Below, piece by piece: positions 1 to 10,935 of a DNA stretch of 64,000 nt (position 1 is the stretch's first letter; each line of letters opens with the position of its first letter). The stretch covers positions 3,544,519-3,608,518 of the forward strand of contig FN649742.1 in NCBI GenBank assembly GCA_000310025.1. Reading direction: 5' to 3'. A program made the translations under genes and the position numbers. Below the pieces are notes generated by a model. The model was given only the letters and a program-made list of their open reading frames with translations. It was not told the origin of the DNA and searched no databases. The stretch is from Ectocarpus siliculosus (taxonomy: Eukaryota > Sar > Phaeophyceae > Ectocarpales > Ectocarpaceae).

Positions 1-420
1 GGAGGGGCGCCCCCCGGTTTGGCCAAAAAAAAAAAGGGTTTAAATTTCCGAAACCCCCATTGGGAGGGGGGGTTTTTAAGGCAAAGCACACACCGGGAGA
101 ATTTTCCCCCCCTTCTTTTTTCCCCGGCCCCCTTCCTAGGGCCATGGGAAACCCCGGGAGGTTTTCGGCGGGTTGGCCCCCTTCCCTTGGGGGTGGAGGG
201 GATGGGTTTTCGGCCCCTCCGGGGTGGGGGGGGGTTCCCGGAAATGGTGAAACCCGGGGTGAAATTCCCCCAGGGGTTGTTCCCCCAAGGGGGGTTCCAG
301 GGGTTGGGAGGGCGCCAGGGAGAGGGAAAAGGGGAGGTGGAGGGCCACCAGTTTTGGGGGTTTTCGAATTTGGGTTTTTGGATGGAGGGGGGGGGGAAAG
401 GGGGGGGGGGGGGGGGGGGG
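1..420. other. Low-quality contig end
   Basis: The stretch is a run of homopolymer blocks (long G, C, A and T runs, ending in about 40 nearly uninterrupted G around 380-420) with no normal codon or intron texture. The same texture recurs at the other end of the window (63,710-64,000). It looks like untrimmed read ends rather than biology. Long open frames here come from the G/C runs and should not be annotated. Confidence 0.75.
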
Positions 421-979
421 GCGTACTCATGTTTTTGTATGTCTTAGTCGTCAGACCCTTGACCTCGCATCCCTACGATGCCGGGACGGAGCGATATGCC
501 GGATTTTCGCCGGCCCAGGGGGGGTTGGCTATACTCTGGTCATTGTCGTGTCGGACGCTCGGGTGTTTGTTCTCCCCCGGTGTCGATCCGGATTAGCTGC
601 AGACAAAAAAAGAACGAACACATTTCTCTGGCAGTGGGGGAAGGAGGGCCGCGGGAAAGGCAGGGATGCCGGGGTTCGGCCACAGAGACAAGCGGAACAA
701 CACTGCTTCGCGTTGGTTGGCACGATGAAGTATGGCACTTCCCCCGAAGGCCACGCAAACTAAAAATCAAAATATCAGGACAACTCATCCCCTTCACGGC
801 GACCTCATACATGTAACGCCCACGAAAAAGAAAAAAAATACAACAGAACGGAAGCAGACACGCACAACACCCTGCAGAAGAAAAAGAACAGCAGAGGTAC
901 ACATATACTGTAGCCCTGATGCTTAGTCCACGAAACGACAAGAGACATACGTGCAAATTTTATGATGCTGTTTTGGCAG
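421..979. other. Intergenic, no gene seen
   Basis: Apart from one copy of a dispersed repeat (about 440-535) I see no exon-like open frame with flanking splice sites. It lies beyond the 3' end of the minus-strand gene that stops at 980, so its right part is probably 3' UTR or downstream flank. Confidence 0.4.
440..535 (+). repeat. Dispersed repeat A, copy 1
   Basis: The copy contains the core TTGACCTCGCATCCCTAC, followed by GCCGGGACGGAGC and a segment resembling GCCGG..CACCGG.CCAGG. Much the same block recurs at about 51,612-51,712, and a more divergent copy lies at about 1,208-1,290. The three copies share the preceding GGGGCGTA(C/T)TC word. Family unknown; no terminal repeats visible. Confidence 0.6.
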
Positions 980-2744
980 TTACACACGTGGGTCCGTGAC
1001 GAGTTGGTACTCGACGGTGAGACCGGCGTTCTTCTGGTAAGCTCTTGTCTCGCTGAGCTTAAGCCGCATGTCCGCGAGTTTGGCCGGCTGTATGTCAGTC
1101 ACGTAGAACCCGTTCGTGAGCAGGTTTCTGCCACGTGCACGCACGAGGAAAGAGATCCACAGCGGGAAAAACCAGAGGGCCGGAGGGAGACCACCGGGGC
1201 CAGTGAGCGGGGGCGTATTCTGATGTTTTGGACGCCTTAGCGGGTAGACCATTGACCACGCGTCCTCGATACGGGGCGGGAGAGTGGGGGGGAACAAACT
1301 TCAACCACATGCGAACAAAGAAATAAACCGACCTTTACACCGGAGGAAGAAGTAAGCATGGGCAAGTAAATTGAAAGAAATTAAGGGCGAAACCGAAATC
1401 TGAAAAGATTAATCACACCCACCCGCGTCAGCACCAAGGAGAAAGAAAGGCGATAATCATGCCAGCCAGCCGGCTTAGGCACATGGCAGCAGAAAACGCA
1501 AAACACATCCACACACACCTTCCATGAGACTTTTGCATTTTTCATTGGCCAGCCGTCTCTCGTGGTCGAAGCTGCTTGCACAAAAAATACACACTCAAGC
1601 TCGACAGACGGGGAATCAAAAACACGACGTAACAGACCGGCTGGGCTGGCTCGTCTTTTGAGCTCCCCAATCAGTCAAGCACAGACGACCCAGGCTAGCC
1701 GCGCAAGCCCACCACGCCCCAACCCACAGGCCGACGCCAGACACGGAAGATGGGGTTGGTTGGCTAGGCCAAGCCTCGGCAAGTCCACTAACAGGAGTTC
1801 ACTCTTGCCTGACCAAGGCTAGTGTCTGCCTTCCTCTCCAATGAGAAGCAGGCCAAACACACCATACCCCCCCCCCCCCCCCCCTTTCCCCACCTGTAGC
1901 TGTAGAATTGCAACTCACTCTGCGCTGGCCATGACCGAAACCCCGTTGGACTCAAGGATCGGTAGGGTTGTGATCCACTCTGCGGGCGCGCTCTCGGAGA
2001 GGGACGTCTCCATGCCGGCATCGCTCGTGCGAAGCTGCGTATTTTATAACGTTTGTTGCCGGGTAGGGAGGGAAAGCAAAAAGCTTTGACTACCAAGAAT
2101 AATTGGTGGGCATCGCTGTTGGTGATGCAAGGCCCACGGCAGTACGACGACGGTCGCAGCAAAGCAAGGCAGCGTCAACGGCAACAACAACAGCCTTCAC
2201 GTAGACAGAACGAACGCATTGCAACGCGACCTAAACGAAACGAGAACCCCCCAAAAAACCATGGCTACCTGTCTCTGTCGTTGTCTCTTTCTCTGCCTGT
2301 CTGCTGTCTCTGACACTTTCTCTCGAAGTCTCTCTATTTGTGTCTCTCTCTGCCTATCTCTCTCTCACACACATGCACCGACTGCCTATGTCTCCCCCCG
2401 CTCTCTCTCCCCCCTCGCCCTCCCTCCGCCTCTCTCACCGTGAGCTCCTCCCTCAGGACGTCGACCCCCGACGCGTCCTCCGTCAGCCGGAAGACGAACA
2501 CCGTCTCCTCCGTGTTCTCCGCCGGGTAGTGAAGGAGAGTCACCGACCTGTCGTCGTCGTACGAGCCCCTGGCGTAAGAAGCTCCGAATATCACCTTCTT
2601 GGGGGGCTGGTCACCGCCCGATATCGCGGCGATGGGAAAGCTCATCAGGAGCAGTCCGGTGGTAAGGTTGCTGCCATGTTTTGTTTTGTTTTCGTTGCCG
2701 ATGTTTTGTTATTTGCGGTGGATTACGTTCCCCGCATGTTCATC

Positions 2745-2781
<37 letters not shown>

Positions 2782-3255
2782 ACGCGCCCAGAACACCGGA
2801 AACCGCCGTCGGAACCGAACCGATTTTGTGCCGCGCCAATGCGAGTCGCAGCCAGCCAGCATCATCCGTGTGTGTCCGCACGCAAGCAATCACGCACACA
2901 CGGGCACGCAGGAGCAGAAAGAGAGGGGGTGCGCAAGAGAGAAAAAAAGTCAGGGCAGAGGCCGCAAGTCGTGTGGATGAAGGCAACACCAACGTATAGC
3001 GCATTGCGGAGAGCTCGACAAGAGATGGTTGACCATTACAATGGTTGACCATTACACCAAAAGGAAAAACAGCGTTATGTAACAAATCGCCGACGACAAA
3101 GCCACCGCGATGCTTGCCGGAGGGGGCTCCGAGCCTAAACCCAACAATCAAAACCAAACCCTACCCCGACACCCTATTTGCTGAGATATTCGCACGCAAG
3201 TGTCCTGGACCGAGTGAGAAAAAAAAACAAACACAAAATCTCGCTCTCAAGCACG

Positions 3256-3315
<60 letters not shown>

Positions 3316-4680
3316 AGTCTCGGATGGAGCTCTCACGTACATATTGCACGGTGCCGTCGACATGCGGTCGGAGAAAAACCTAAAATCTAGGGTGTGGCAC
3401 TCTCACGTGGTGTACAGCGTGAAGAGCTCCGTCTCAAACGAATCGAGCGTGGGAAGCAGAGCCGCAAGGTCTAGGCCCGACGGGGCCGCGGTGGACGGCG
3501 TGTTCACCCCACTGCACAACACCAAAGACGGCGACGACGACGACAGAAGAGAGGCGCGAACACAGGGAGGGAAAACGCGCGGAGTTAAGAGCAAAACGAT
3601 TTTGAGCACAATAAGTAAGCGCCTCTGCAGCGCAACCACGTTGCTCGCAGGAAGTGTTTTTTCAGTTTTGGTGTACATTCAGGAACGCAGCCAGCCTAGC
3701 CTAGCCTAGCCTGGCCGAGGCAGTCTCAAGCCTTTCAAACGAGGAAACAAATGTGGACGACTTTTCCTCGACAGCGGTGGGACCTCCAACACCAGCCCCC
3801 AGGAGGTGCTTGCTCCGCCGTACTTCTACCTCCTTTCCCGTAACGTCACAGCCTAAGCCCAAGCCTCTCGCCTGCTGATGCCCATGAGGGAAAGAAGCAC
3901 AGCCAGGCCCCATAGTGCCAGGAAAGCTTCCACCCAGTGGGCGCAGCAAAAGCGCTTTGCCCTTCGGCACACCCCGCCCCCGGGCCCGAGGGCCTCCTGG
4001 CGGCTAGTGAGGGGCTCGAATTCCTCCGAGGTTACTCGTCGCCTACCTGCTTTTGCGTGGCGGTTTGTTTGGGGGAAGCAAGCACGCACGCAAGACAAAC
4101 AGGGAGATAATGGGGGGGGGGGGGGGAGGGGGGGGGTACAGGGACAAGGTTAGACGGACAGCTGGAGAGAGAGTCAAACGGAAACGACAATACAATGAGA
4201 CAATGAGAGAGTAAACAGAGAGCCTAGGAGAACCATGAAAAATGTTTGACCTTCTAGCCACCCACGACTACCTCCTGGCGTCGTAAGCTTGCTTCTGTCT
4301 CTCTTCTTTCTCGCGGAGGACGTTTCGGGACGGCACCAAAAACACCCAGCTACGTGCCGTTCCTGGGGTCTGTCGCGAGCAAAACGCAAAAGGAGCTCTA
4401 CATAGTCCATGCTGTCTCCCTTCACATTGCCCGTTGAAACGAAAGAAGTGCACGGGCTTGGAAGACACCCAGCGGGACAAAGGGGGAAAGTCTGATGCAA
4501 TGTGGCACTCGCACGGTAAGTCGATCATTCGGGATCACAACGACATATGCACAGCAGTAGAATCATTTTCCTTGTCTGATGAAGGGCCGCGGGCTGTTCT
4601 TCATCCTTACCGCATTCGTCTTTCCCTCCTCCCTCTACGCCAACGCCGTGGTCTCTGTACTCCACGTACCGCAGGCTGTC
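980..4680 (-). CDS. Unrecognised protein, 3' exons of a split gene
   Basis: Six minus-strand exons chain in phase: 4680-4611, about 4305-4272 (least certain), 3511-3407, 2670-2439, 2034-1919 and 1127-980 (stop TAA at 982-980). Donors and acceptors are canonical (for example GTAAGG after 4611, GTGAGT after 1919, CAG before 1127). The joined C-terminal ~230 residues include FETELFTLYTTNLTTGLLL (mildly hydrophobic), then VIFGASYARGSYDDDRSVTL, a stretch ending VFVFRLTEDASGVDVLREEL, and a C-terminus NGFYVTDIQPAKLADMRLKL...VEYQLVTDPRV. I recognise no family. The composition is that of a folded soluble protein with perhaps one buried or membrane-proximal segment. The 5' end was not found; it must lie between 4,681 and the divergent RsfS start at 5,716. 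Phase closure across four consecutive introns is the main argument that this is real. Confidence 0.7.
1208..1290 (+). repeat. Dispersed repeat A, divergent copy
   Basis: It contains GGGGCGTATTCTGATG and TAGACCATTGACCACGCGTC, matching the repeat copies at about 440 and 51,612 with more substitutions. It sits in the intron just upstream (on the minus strand) of the last exon of the 980-4680 gene. The apparent protein extension upstream of 1127 in that frame is therefore repeat sequence, not exon. Confidence 0.45.
2747..2780. repeat. (GCC)n microsatellite
   Basis: About eleven uninterrupted GCC/CGC units. It lies in the intron between the 2670-2439 and 3511-3407 exons of the minus-strand gene, so it is not coding in that model. 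Confidence 0.9.
3025..3056. repeat. Perfect 16-bp tandem duplication
   Basis: ATGGTTGACCATTACA occurs twice head to tail (3025-3040, 3041-3056) in an intron of the 980-4680 gene. The unit contains a GGT..ACC inverted motif. Probably slippage. Confidence 0.9.
3260..3314. repeat. (GA)n microsatellite
   Basis: About 27 GA dinucleotides without interruption, intronic in the 980-4680 minus-strand gene. Long Glu-Arg or Leu-Ser open frames over it are artefacts of the repeat. Confidence 0.95.
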
Positions 4681-5715
4681 CTGAGGGAACGCTTAGCTAT
4701 GTGGTAAGATTTCATAAGGCAGGCTCATGGATGCAAGTACTGCGTGCTGTAGACTGCTACAACCTGTCAGCCAGTGCAACACCATCTAGGAAGTACCATC
4801 CTAACCGCTGACAGCGAGAGAGTACACAAGAGCATTTAGGCGTCACAAGAGCATACGACACGTGCAAGAACAATTGCTGCTTGCTCTAAACTGCTGTACT
4901 ACAACGACACCAACAAAAAGAAAGACAATGTGAAACGAACCAGCTAGAGTGCTCCCTCTTCTCAACTCTTCTTCCTGGCGGGGACAGAGTTTCAAGCGCT
5001 CGGGGCAAAGCTACAGCAGTGTACATACATACCATGTACTGCTGTAAGTAGTCTAGTGTTACGTCTTTCGGGACCGGGTATAAAGCCACGACATAATACA
5101 AACCACACCCGCTGTACATATGCCCGTGCACAATGCAATGGTAAACACCCAACCGAAGCTATTCGCGGTCCGCCTCCCTGCCCGTGGTTGCGCAAGCAAA
5201 CGCCCAACAATCCACATGGGTGCGGAGGAATTGAATGTGTTTCCCGCGTGTTCCGGGTTCAGGGGCAAAAAGCAGCACTGCTGCATCTGGCTTGCCTTGT
5301 CTGTCTCGATCAGCCATCTTGCTAGGCGACTTGGCCCTTGCACCAACCGCGTGATACGCGCCACCTTCACCCCCCCTCTCTCTGGTCTTGCTAAGCTCCA
5401 CGGCGGCGACACGTCTGAGCATCAGGTGTGTACCGACACACCCAAACCGCAAACCGCCTGATCGCCAGCCTGCTGATCTGCTGTCTGATGTGCATCCTGC
5501 CCGCACAAAGTGGGTAGACTACTGTTTGATTCCGCGGTGCCTCTCGCAGGACTGTCAATCTCCGTACGTGCATGGCAGATGGACAGCACACCACAAAGCA
5601 GACTGCGCTGCCTGCTACACCACGCCACGCTTCGCCGCGCTGCAAGGGACTCCGGTGACTGCTGCATTTTTCTTCAATAGGGTGGAAGTGCACGAGGCCG
5701 ATCGGTAAGCGAGCC
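4681..5715. other. Divergent interval; missing 5' exons likely here
   Basis: This interval separates the leftmost recognised exons of the minus-strand gene (exon ending upstream at 4680) from the RsfS start at 5716. Several short minus-strand open stretches with plausible acceptors occur (for example after CTTACAG near 5047 and after GATGCTCAG near 5420), but none could be joined in phase with confidence. It should contain the first exon(s) of the minus gene and the shared promoter region. Confidence 0.4.
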
Positions 5716-8700
5716 ATGATGCTGGTGGCACCGCTCGTGCGTGCTGCGACTCGTCGTCAATGCGTTCAGCAGCAGGGAACGAGCTGCCGAAGGAGACTGC
5801 CTTCGACCGTCGGCGCCGTCCCGGGGCTGGCGTGCCGGCGATGGCTGAGTGACTCCTCTTCGGACACACCGCGGCCGCCCTCTTCTGCTGCTGCTGCAAC
5901 GGATGGGCGAACGTGGACGTGGTCTACCCCCTCTCCCAATAGGCCTGGGAGAGGAGGAGCGGAGATCGCCGTGATCCCCAGGTATGATACTATCTAATGC
6001 GGGTTCGGTGTCCATACTGTACTCCAGTAATTTTCTGGGCAAGCACGACGAATGGTGTGATGTACCGGCCTCTAGATTAGCGGCACCTGTTCCACACTCA
6101 TTTGCCTGAGGCACTCTCCCGCTTGCAGTTGCTATATGTTGGTTCCCGGCAGAACATCACCTCCCTCTACCCTCTGGGTTCTTGCGCATGTGTAATGTTC
6201 CGGCCGTGCGGCATGAAATCACCACTGCTGTCCCCCCAGGGTGAACCTCACGGTGGACGAGGTGGTGAAGGCGGTGGAGGCTCAGGGAGGCACGGACGTG
6301 CGCGCGATCGACCTCAGGGGGAAGGGCGCGGGCATGGGAGATTTCATGGTGTTTTGCACGGCGGCTACTCCCCTTCAGATGCGGCGCCTTGCGAACATGG
6401 TCGTCCAGGCGGTGAGATAAAAACGTACTTTTCCAAGTAGGGAATAGATATGAGAGGAGAGAAAGACGAGCGGAGAGGGAAATACATATGCATAAGCGAG
6501 GGGACAGGAAGAGAGAGAGAGAGAGGCAGAGATAGAGACAGAGACAGGGACAGGGACAGAGACAGAGACAGAAACAGAGACAGACAGAGACAGACAGAGA
6601 GATAAAAGAGAGAATGGGAGAGCAGAGTAACACTGGGGGAAACAACATCCTTGGCCTACAACGCTCTTATGAACGCGTAAAGCTTGCTCAATATGGAAAT
6701 GAAACAAGTCGAGGTTCAACTCGCACGCCAACGCAGCTAACAAAGCACACGAACAACACGAAACAGAAAACGGCAGGCGCAAACAACTCTCCAAGGTCAA
6801 CATTTTCTCTCTGCATACCACCTTTCGCTACAAGCCTCGATTTAACCTAAGTGGACCATCCAAACTCATGTGCCATTAATCGCTTTCTGCACGGATTGCT
6901 ATATTGCCGGAGTGAACATCCCCCTCATCCAAAACCCCGTAAGACCCCCTTCTCATGGAGTCGCTCCGGAGGTGCCGGTACTCCGACGCCATGGCCTCGT
7001 TGTTGCTCTTGAGAACATGATCGTGGTTCGCCTGTCAGCGCGGGAGTTCAGGGCATTGCTCCGGCGATCGCTGGTCGCGCAGCGTGGCGTCCATGTCTTC
7101 CGGGTAGGCGAGGAGCGCGTTGCAAATGCTTGCGGTGTGCCTCCTCGTCCCACCCCCCCGGATCCACTGCCGCAAGAGCTCCCGCCTTCTCTCCGGTCTC
7201 CGCTGCTCCCCCCTCCGTTCCCCATCCACCGCGCTCCGAGCCTCCAGCATAGAGACCACTTTGTTCCTGTCTGGCGTCGAGATTCGGCCTGTGCTGTGCT
7301 TGGCGTCCGATCTTGTGCGGCCATGCAGCCGCGGGTCTTGCATACCGCCCGCGTTCTTACCCGGGCGAAGCTGCCGCATAGCGTGTACCGTGAGCGGGGG
7401 CATCTCGGGGTGCGGCGGCGGCGGGAGCGGTGGCGGCCCGGAGCGGGCGACGCGAGCCCGACACTGCAGGAGGCGGCTGGCCCCCGTAGAGGTCGACGGC
7501 GAGAGCGAGGGCGACGCCGCAGGCGGCGGGATCGCGGCAGGAAACGGCGTTGAAGATGCGACGGGAGGCGGCGCGGGGGAAGGGCGTAGCTTTGGGCGAG
7601 GACATGGCTGCGGTCGGCGGCGTTGCGGTGGGGAGCGGCTGTCCAGAAGTGGGGCGACAGCGAAAGCGTTGGACCTAAATTGAAGGCGGCGTGGGCGCGG
7701 GGGGGGGGGGAGGGGTCGGCGTAGCGGGGATACCTACAGAACCTCCCTCGCCGGCTGGCTCCGACGCTTCCCACGCCACGTTGTTTGTGTACACGACGCG
7801 ACCGGTGGATGCCTCGAGAACTTTTGGCGGTGCCGCTCGAGTGGTTGTCTCCGCCGTTGGAGGTTTTAGCGGAGGGTGGCCTGGTCGTCGAGGTTAGGCG
7901 CCGGACTTCTCGCGCGTGTGGCCGGGCTGCCAGAACGGCAGCACCCGGAACGGCCCTTGCTCCCCCGTGAAGACCTCGTGCGTTGAGCGACGCCTCCCGT
8001 TGGCCTTCGTCGCCGACTGGTTGATGGCGTTGGCGACCCGCTTCGCCGATTCCACCCACAGACGGTCACCGTGCTCATCGAGGCCGGCGGGGAGATGGAG
8101 GCGAAGTCGGCGCTGAAACCATGTCCAGCGCTGCGGCGAGCGGCCGCCATCGATGACGGCCGTTATGATCCGCCAAATGACGCTCTTAACGACCCCGTTG
8201 TACTGCGGAGCGCCAGGTGGGGTGAACTCGTCGCCGATGTTGTTGTCGCAGAAACGCCGAAAAAGCACCCGCGAGTCCACTTGCAACTGCCGTCGACGCA
8301 GAAGCACTCGATGCGGCCTACAGCCCGTAACTCCCCAAGTCCACCAGCAGTCATTTCGCGGCCACCAACGAGTCGGGCTTCCTCCGCAGGCCGTAAACCT
8401 TGTTACACCGCGAAGCGTTCATCCAACAATTGCAGGACGCGCGACAGAAGCTGCGCAGATTCCTGGGGCCGCGCAGTGCAACGATTGCGCGGCGAGGTCG
8501 CGCAACTCGTACCACCAACCGCTTGACTTGTTCTTTCAGTCTGTAACCGCTGCGGCCGGGGCGGTGACCGGCCTGCATCGTGCCGGTACTACTAAGCTGA
8601 TCGCTCAGTTTTAGGGTGTCCACACAAGCTTCTGGTAAAACTGCAGCCTGATGCCAAATATTGTTTGTACGGGAAAGAGGTGACCATCGCTTCACGAAAA

Positions 8701-9373
8701 GGGGTCCAACGGTGGTACCCCGCAAGACACGAGGTTCCCAACACGTCACCCCCCAGACCCTCACGACCAGATACTGCTGTGAGTATACCTAACATTGGGT
8801 ACTAGCACCTGTCGACGTTTCTGCCTTGACATGGCAGTTTAACGCATTCGCAAATGGCTGTGATCACTCTACCGTAGTGCTCTATATGTAGTAAACGGAC
8901 AAACTGCTGCAGCATGGTTGTGGATTTGGACAAATCCTCCCCAAGAAGCTTAAGGTGTTCTTCGCATTCTTGGCGCGTGATGTGTCTCCATTGAACCGCC
9001 CGCGCCTGCCTTGTCTCCCCCCCCCTCCCCTCCCTGTTCTTGTCTTCCTCGTCCCCACCCCCTCCCCCCCCCCCAGTTAAAGCAGCGCAAGCTGGTGAAT
9101 GCCATGGGGATAACGGGGGCGGAAGGGATCGACTGCGACGACTGGATGCTCGTAGACTGCGACAACTTGATCGTGCACTTCATGACCGCGGAAGCGCGGC
9201 AGGAGCTCGACCTCGAGACGCACTGGGAGACAGTCGCGAGCGGGACGGCCCTGGGCTCGAAGCGCAAGAAGGGGGAGGAAGGGCACGTGGAGGACCCGGT
9301 GGACTGGGAGGAAGATTTCGGGCAGGAGGCGGCGAAGGCGGCCGGGCGAGGAATTATCGACGAAAATCGATGA
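5716..9373 (+). CDS. Mitochondrial ribosome-silencing factor (Iojap/RsfS family)
   Basis: Three exons join in phase: 5716-5981, 6240-6411 and 9077-9373 (stop TGA), giving 244 aa. The first ~50 residues are Arg/Ser/Ala-rich without acidic residues (MMLVAPLVRAATRR...CRRWLSDSS), a typical mitochondrial presequence. The Iojap domain follows: VDEVVKAVEAQGGTDVRAID, then GMGDFMVFCTAATPLQMRRL at the end of exon 2, then DDWMLVDCDNLIVHFM and ELDLETHWE in exon 3. These match the conserved DDW..D.G..V.H.M and E..R..Y.LE..W blocks of RsfS and human MALSU1. The family binds uL14 on the large ribosomal subunit and blocks subunit joining. A ~60-residue acidic/basic tail after the domain is extra compared with bacterial RsfS (~105-130 aa). 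Intron 2 (6412-9076) is unusually long and holds a decayed copia element in antisense plus a GA-rich microsatellite zone (6,500-6,600). Confidence 0.93.
6950..8790 (-). mobile_element. Decayed Ty1/copia retrotransposon fragment in RsfS intron 2
   Basis: On the minus strand, a block around 8,330-8,230 reads RIECFCVDGSCKWTRG, then after a frameshift FTPPGAPQYNGVVKSVIW. It continues with WVESAKRVANAINQSATKAN and GEQGPFRVLPFWQPGHTR up to about 7,897. This is the C-terminal part of a Ty1/copia integrase (the FTPPGTPQ.NGV motif followed by the ...P.EAWTG....HLR.FGC region). Further downstream, GRVYTNNVAWEASE matches the post-integrase linker, followed by a Pro/Ser/Arg-rich region. There are several frameshifts and stops. 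No reverse transcriptase, RNase H or LTR was found, so it is a truncated, inactive copy. It is oriented opposite to the host gene. Ends are approximate. Confidence 0.8.
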
Positions 9374-10935
9374 ATTGGATGTATTTTCTGGAACGCCCCA
9401 CACCGGACGCCTCCGGTTCGTTTTCCTCCTTCGGAGCTGAAGCCTGTCCGCGTGTGTACCCGTTGTCGTAACTCTAGTGCAGGTACAGTTGCAGGTGCAT
9501 GCGACTGTTTTTGGTGAAGGCTTCAAAACTGGTATCGTGGAAGTTTTGTAAGCTGCTATGCACCTGTGGCTTCGAGTGGTGTTGCAACTCCTGTGGTCGG
9601 CAGTTTGGTTCTCTGGAGAGTGACAGAGAAAGAGAGTGAGAGCGTTTGCGTCGCCTAGGCAATGTGAGCCTTCGACCTTCGAGCACGCGTGACCTGCATC
9701 CAGTATCCGGTATATGCACAAAAGAGCATGGCATGTCTTCCTGTTTCCGGATATGTATTCTCAAGTACCAGGTAGTGAGTATGCAAGCACCCCAAGCCTG
9801 ACGGGGGGAAGTTTGCTATTGAGGAATGGTCTCGTCGCTTATGGCCCGGTGTTTTTCGTGAAATGAAGAGGCAGACCATCTTCTTCGGCCTTTGGTGCAG
9901 CATCGCTCCGATCTTTGGGTTCAAAAGGGTGGTGGTACGTTGCGTGCACGAGCGAGCGTACGTATTGGGCTGCAATCATTTGAAAATCTGGTGGGCATGG
10001 GGTTATATATGGGGGTACTCCTTCACGGAACCAATGCAAAGAGCTGGGCGGCACGTTTTCGCTCAGTGAGTTTGAGCATGTTCCACGCGTAACTGCTGCT
10101 ACAGCAGGGCGCGCAATGATCGTCGGTGGTATATTGTTTGGTTTGTTGGTGTTCAGAAGGGGCGACTGTTCCCTTACTTATAGGGTAGCTTTGTCGCATG
10201 CAAAATACGGGTTCTAGCACTGGTACTGTAGCCCTGTCTTGGAGATAACTTTTCGATGATATGGTTGGGATGTGTGTTCCGTTCGTCGCCTTGCGCCGTA
10301 CTCATAGCACCTTTCATCCTGAGAAAAAATTCCTTGTTGGTTACAAAACATTTATTTCAAGGGGAAAAACAACCATGTGGAACTCTTTGTAGATTACGGC
10401 AAGCGTTCAGTGTCATGGTCCGTGCCCTCCCCTGCGATCTCATCCGGGTGCAACACCACGAGCGACTACTTGCCTGTAATCTACGCTACGCCTTCCTGTT
10501 CCACTTTTGCAACGTTTCGTGTGCATCTTGCGGAGGAACAAACTCTAGACGATGCGGAAGACTCAAGTGCAAAGAGTTTCGAAAAAGTGACACTTGACGC
10601 GAGAGCGTGTGTTGGCGACTCGGTCGGCTGTCAAGACGTTGGCGAAAAAAAAGGAAGCCGAACCCTACCTTTGCCTCGTCCTCACGAGTGCAACTAAATA
10701 ATAAACACAACATTTAACAGATGAGGATGGGATAGGCACTGGGCCTCACGCCTGACTTGTATCCCACCCAGCGTTTAGCTTATTGCACACGCACTTGTGA
10801 GTGCCACAACAATAGTTTGCCGTACATGCGAGTAATTAACTCCGTGCTCTTTCAAACCACCGTTCAAGTCTAGCAAACACCCCACACCATGCAAGAGGCG
10901 ACGAGTTTATCTCCTCTAGGCAATAGAGCCTCTGT
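9374..10935. other. Convergent intergenic region, no gene seen
   Basis: This lies between the 3' ends of RsfS (+) and the phosphagen kinase (-). Open frames here are short, overlap on both strands, and lack splice-site support or recognisable motifs. It presumably carries both 3' UTRs. Confidence 0.5.

Noticed and set aside
2681-2999. Poly-Pro/poly-Ala ORFs
   Set aside because: Frames across the intronic (GCC)n microsatellite.
3161-3390. Overlapping ORFs rich in Glu-Arg or Leu-Ser
   Set aside because: Translations of the (GA)n microsatellite in an intron.
4580-4704. Plus-strand ORF starting MKGRGLFFILTAFVFPSSLY that looks like a signal-peptide exon with a GTAAGA donor
   Set aside because: It is antisense to a minus-strand exon (4680-4611) whose phase and GTAAGG donor fit; no downstream plus-strand exon could be joined.
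6953-8059. 368-codon minus-strand ORF in RsfS intron 2
   Set aside because: A GC-rich chance frame offset from the copia integrase frame; the retroelement signal is in the other minus-strand frames.
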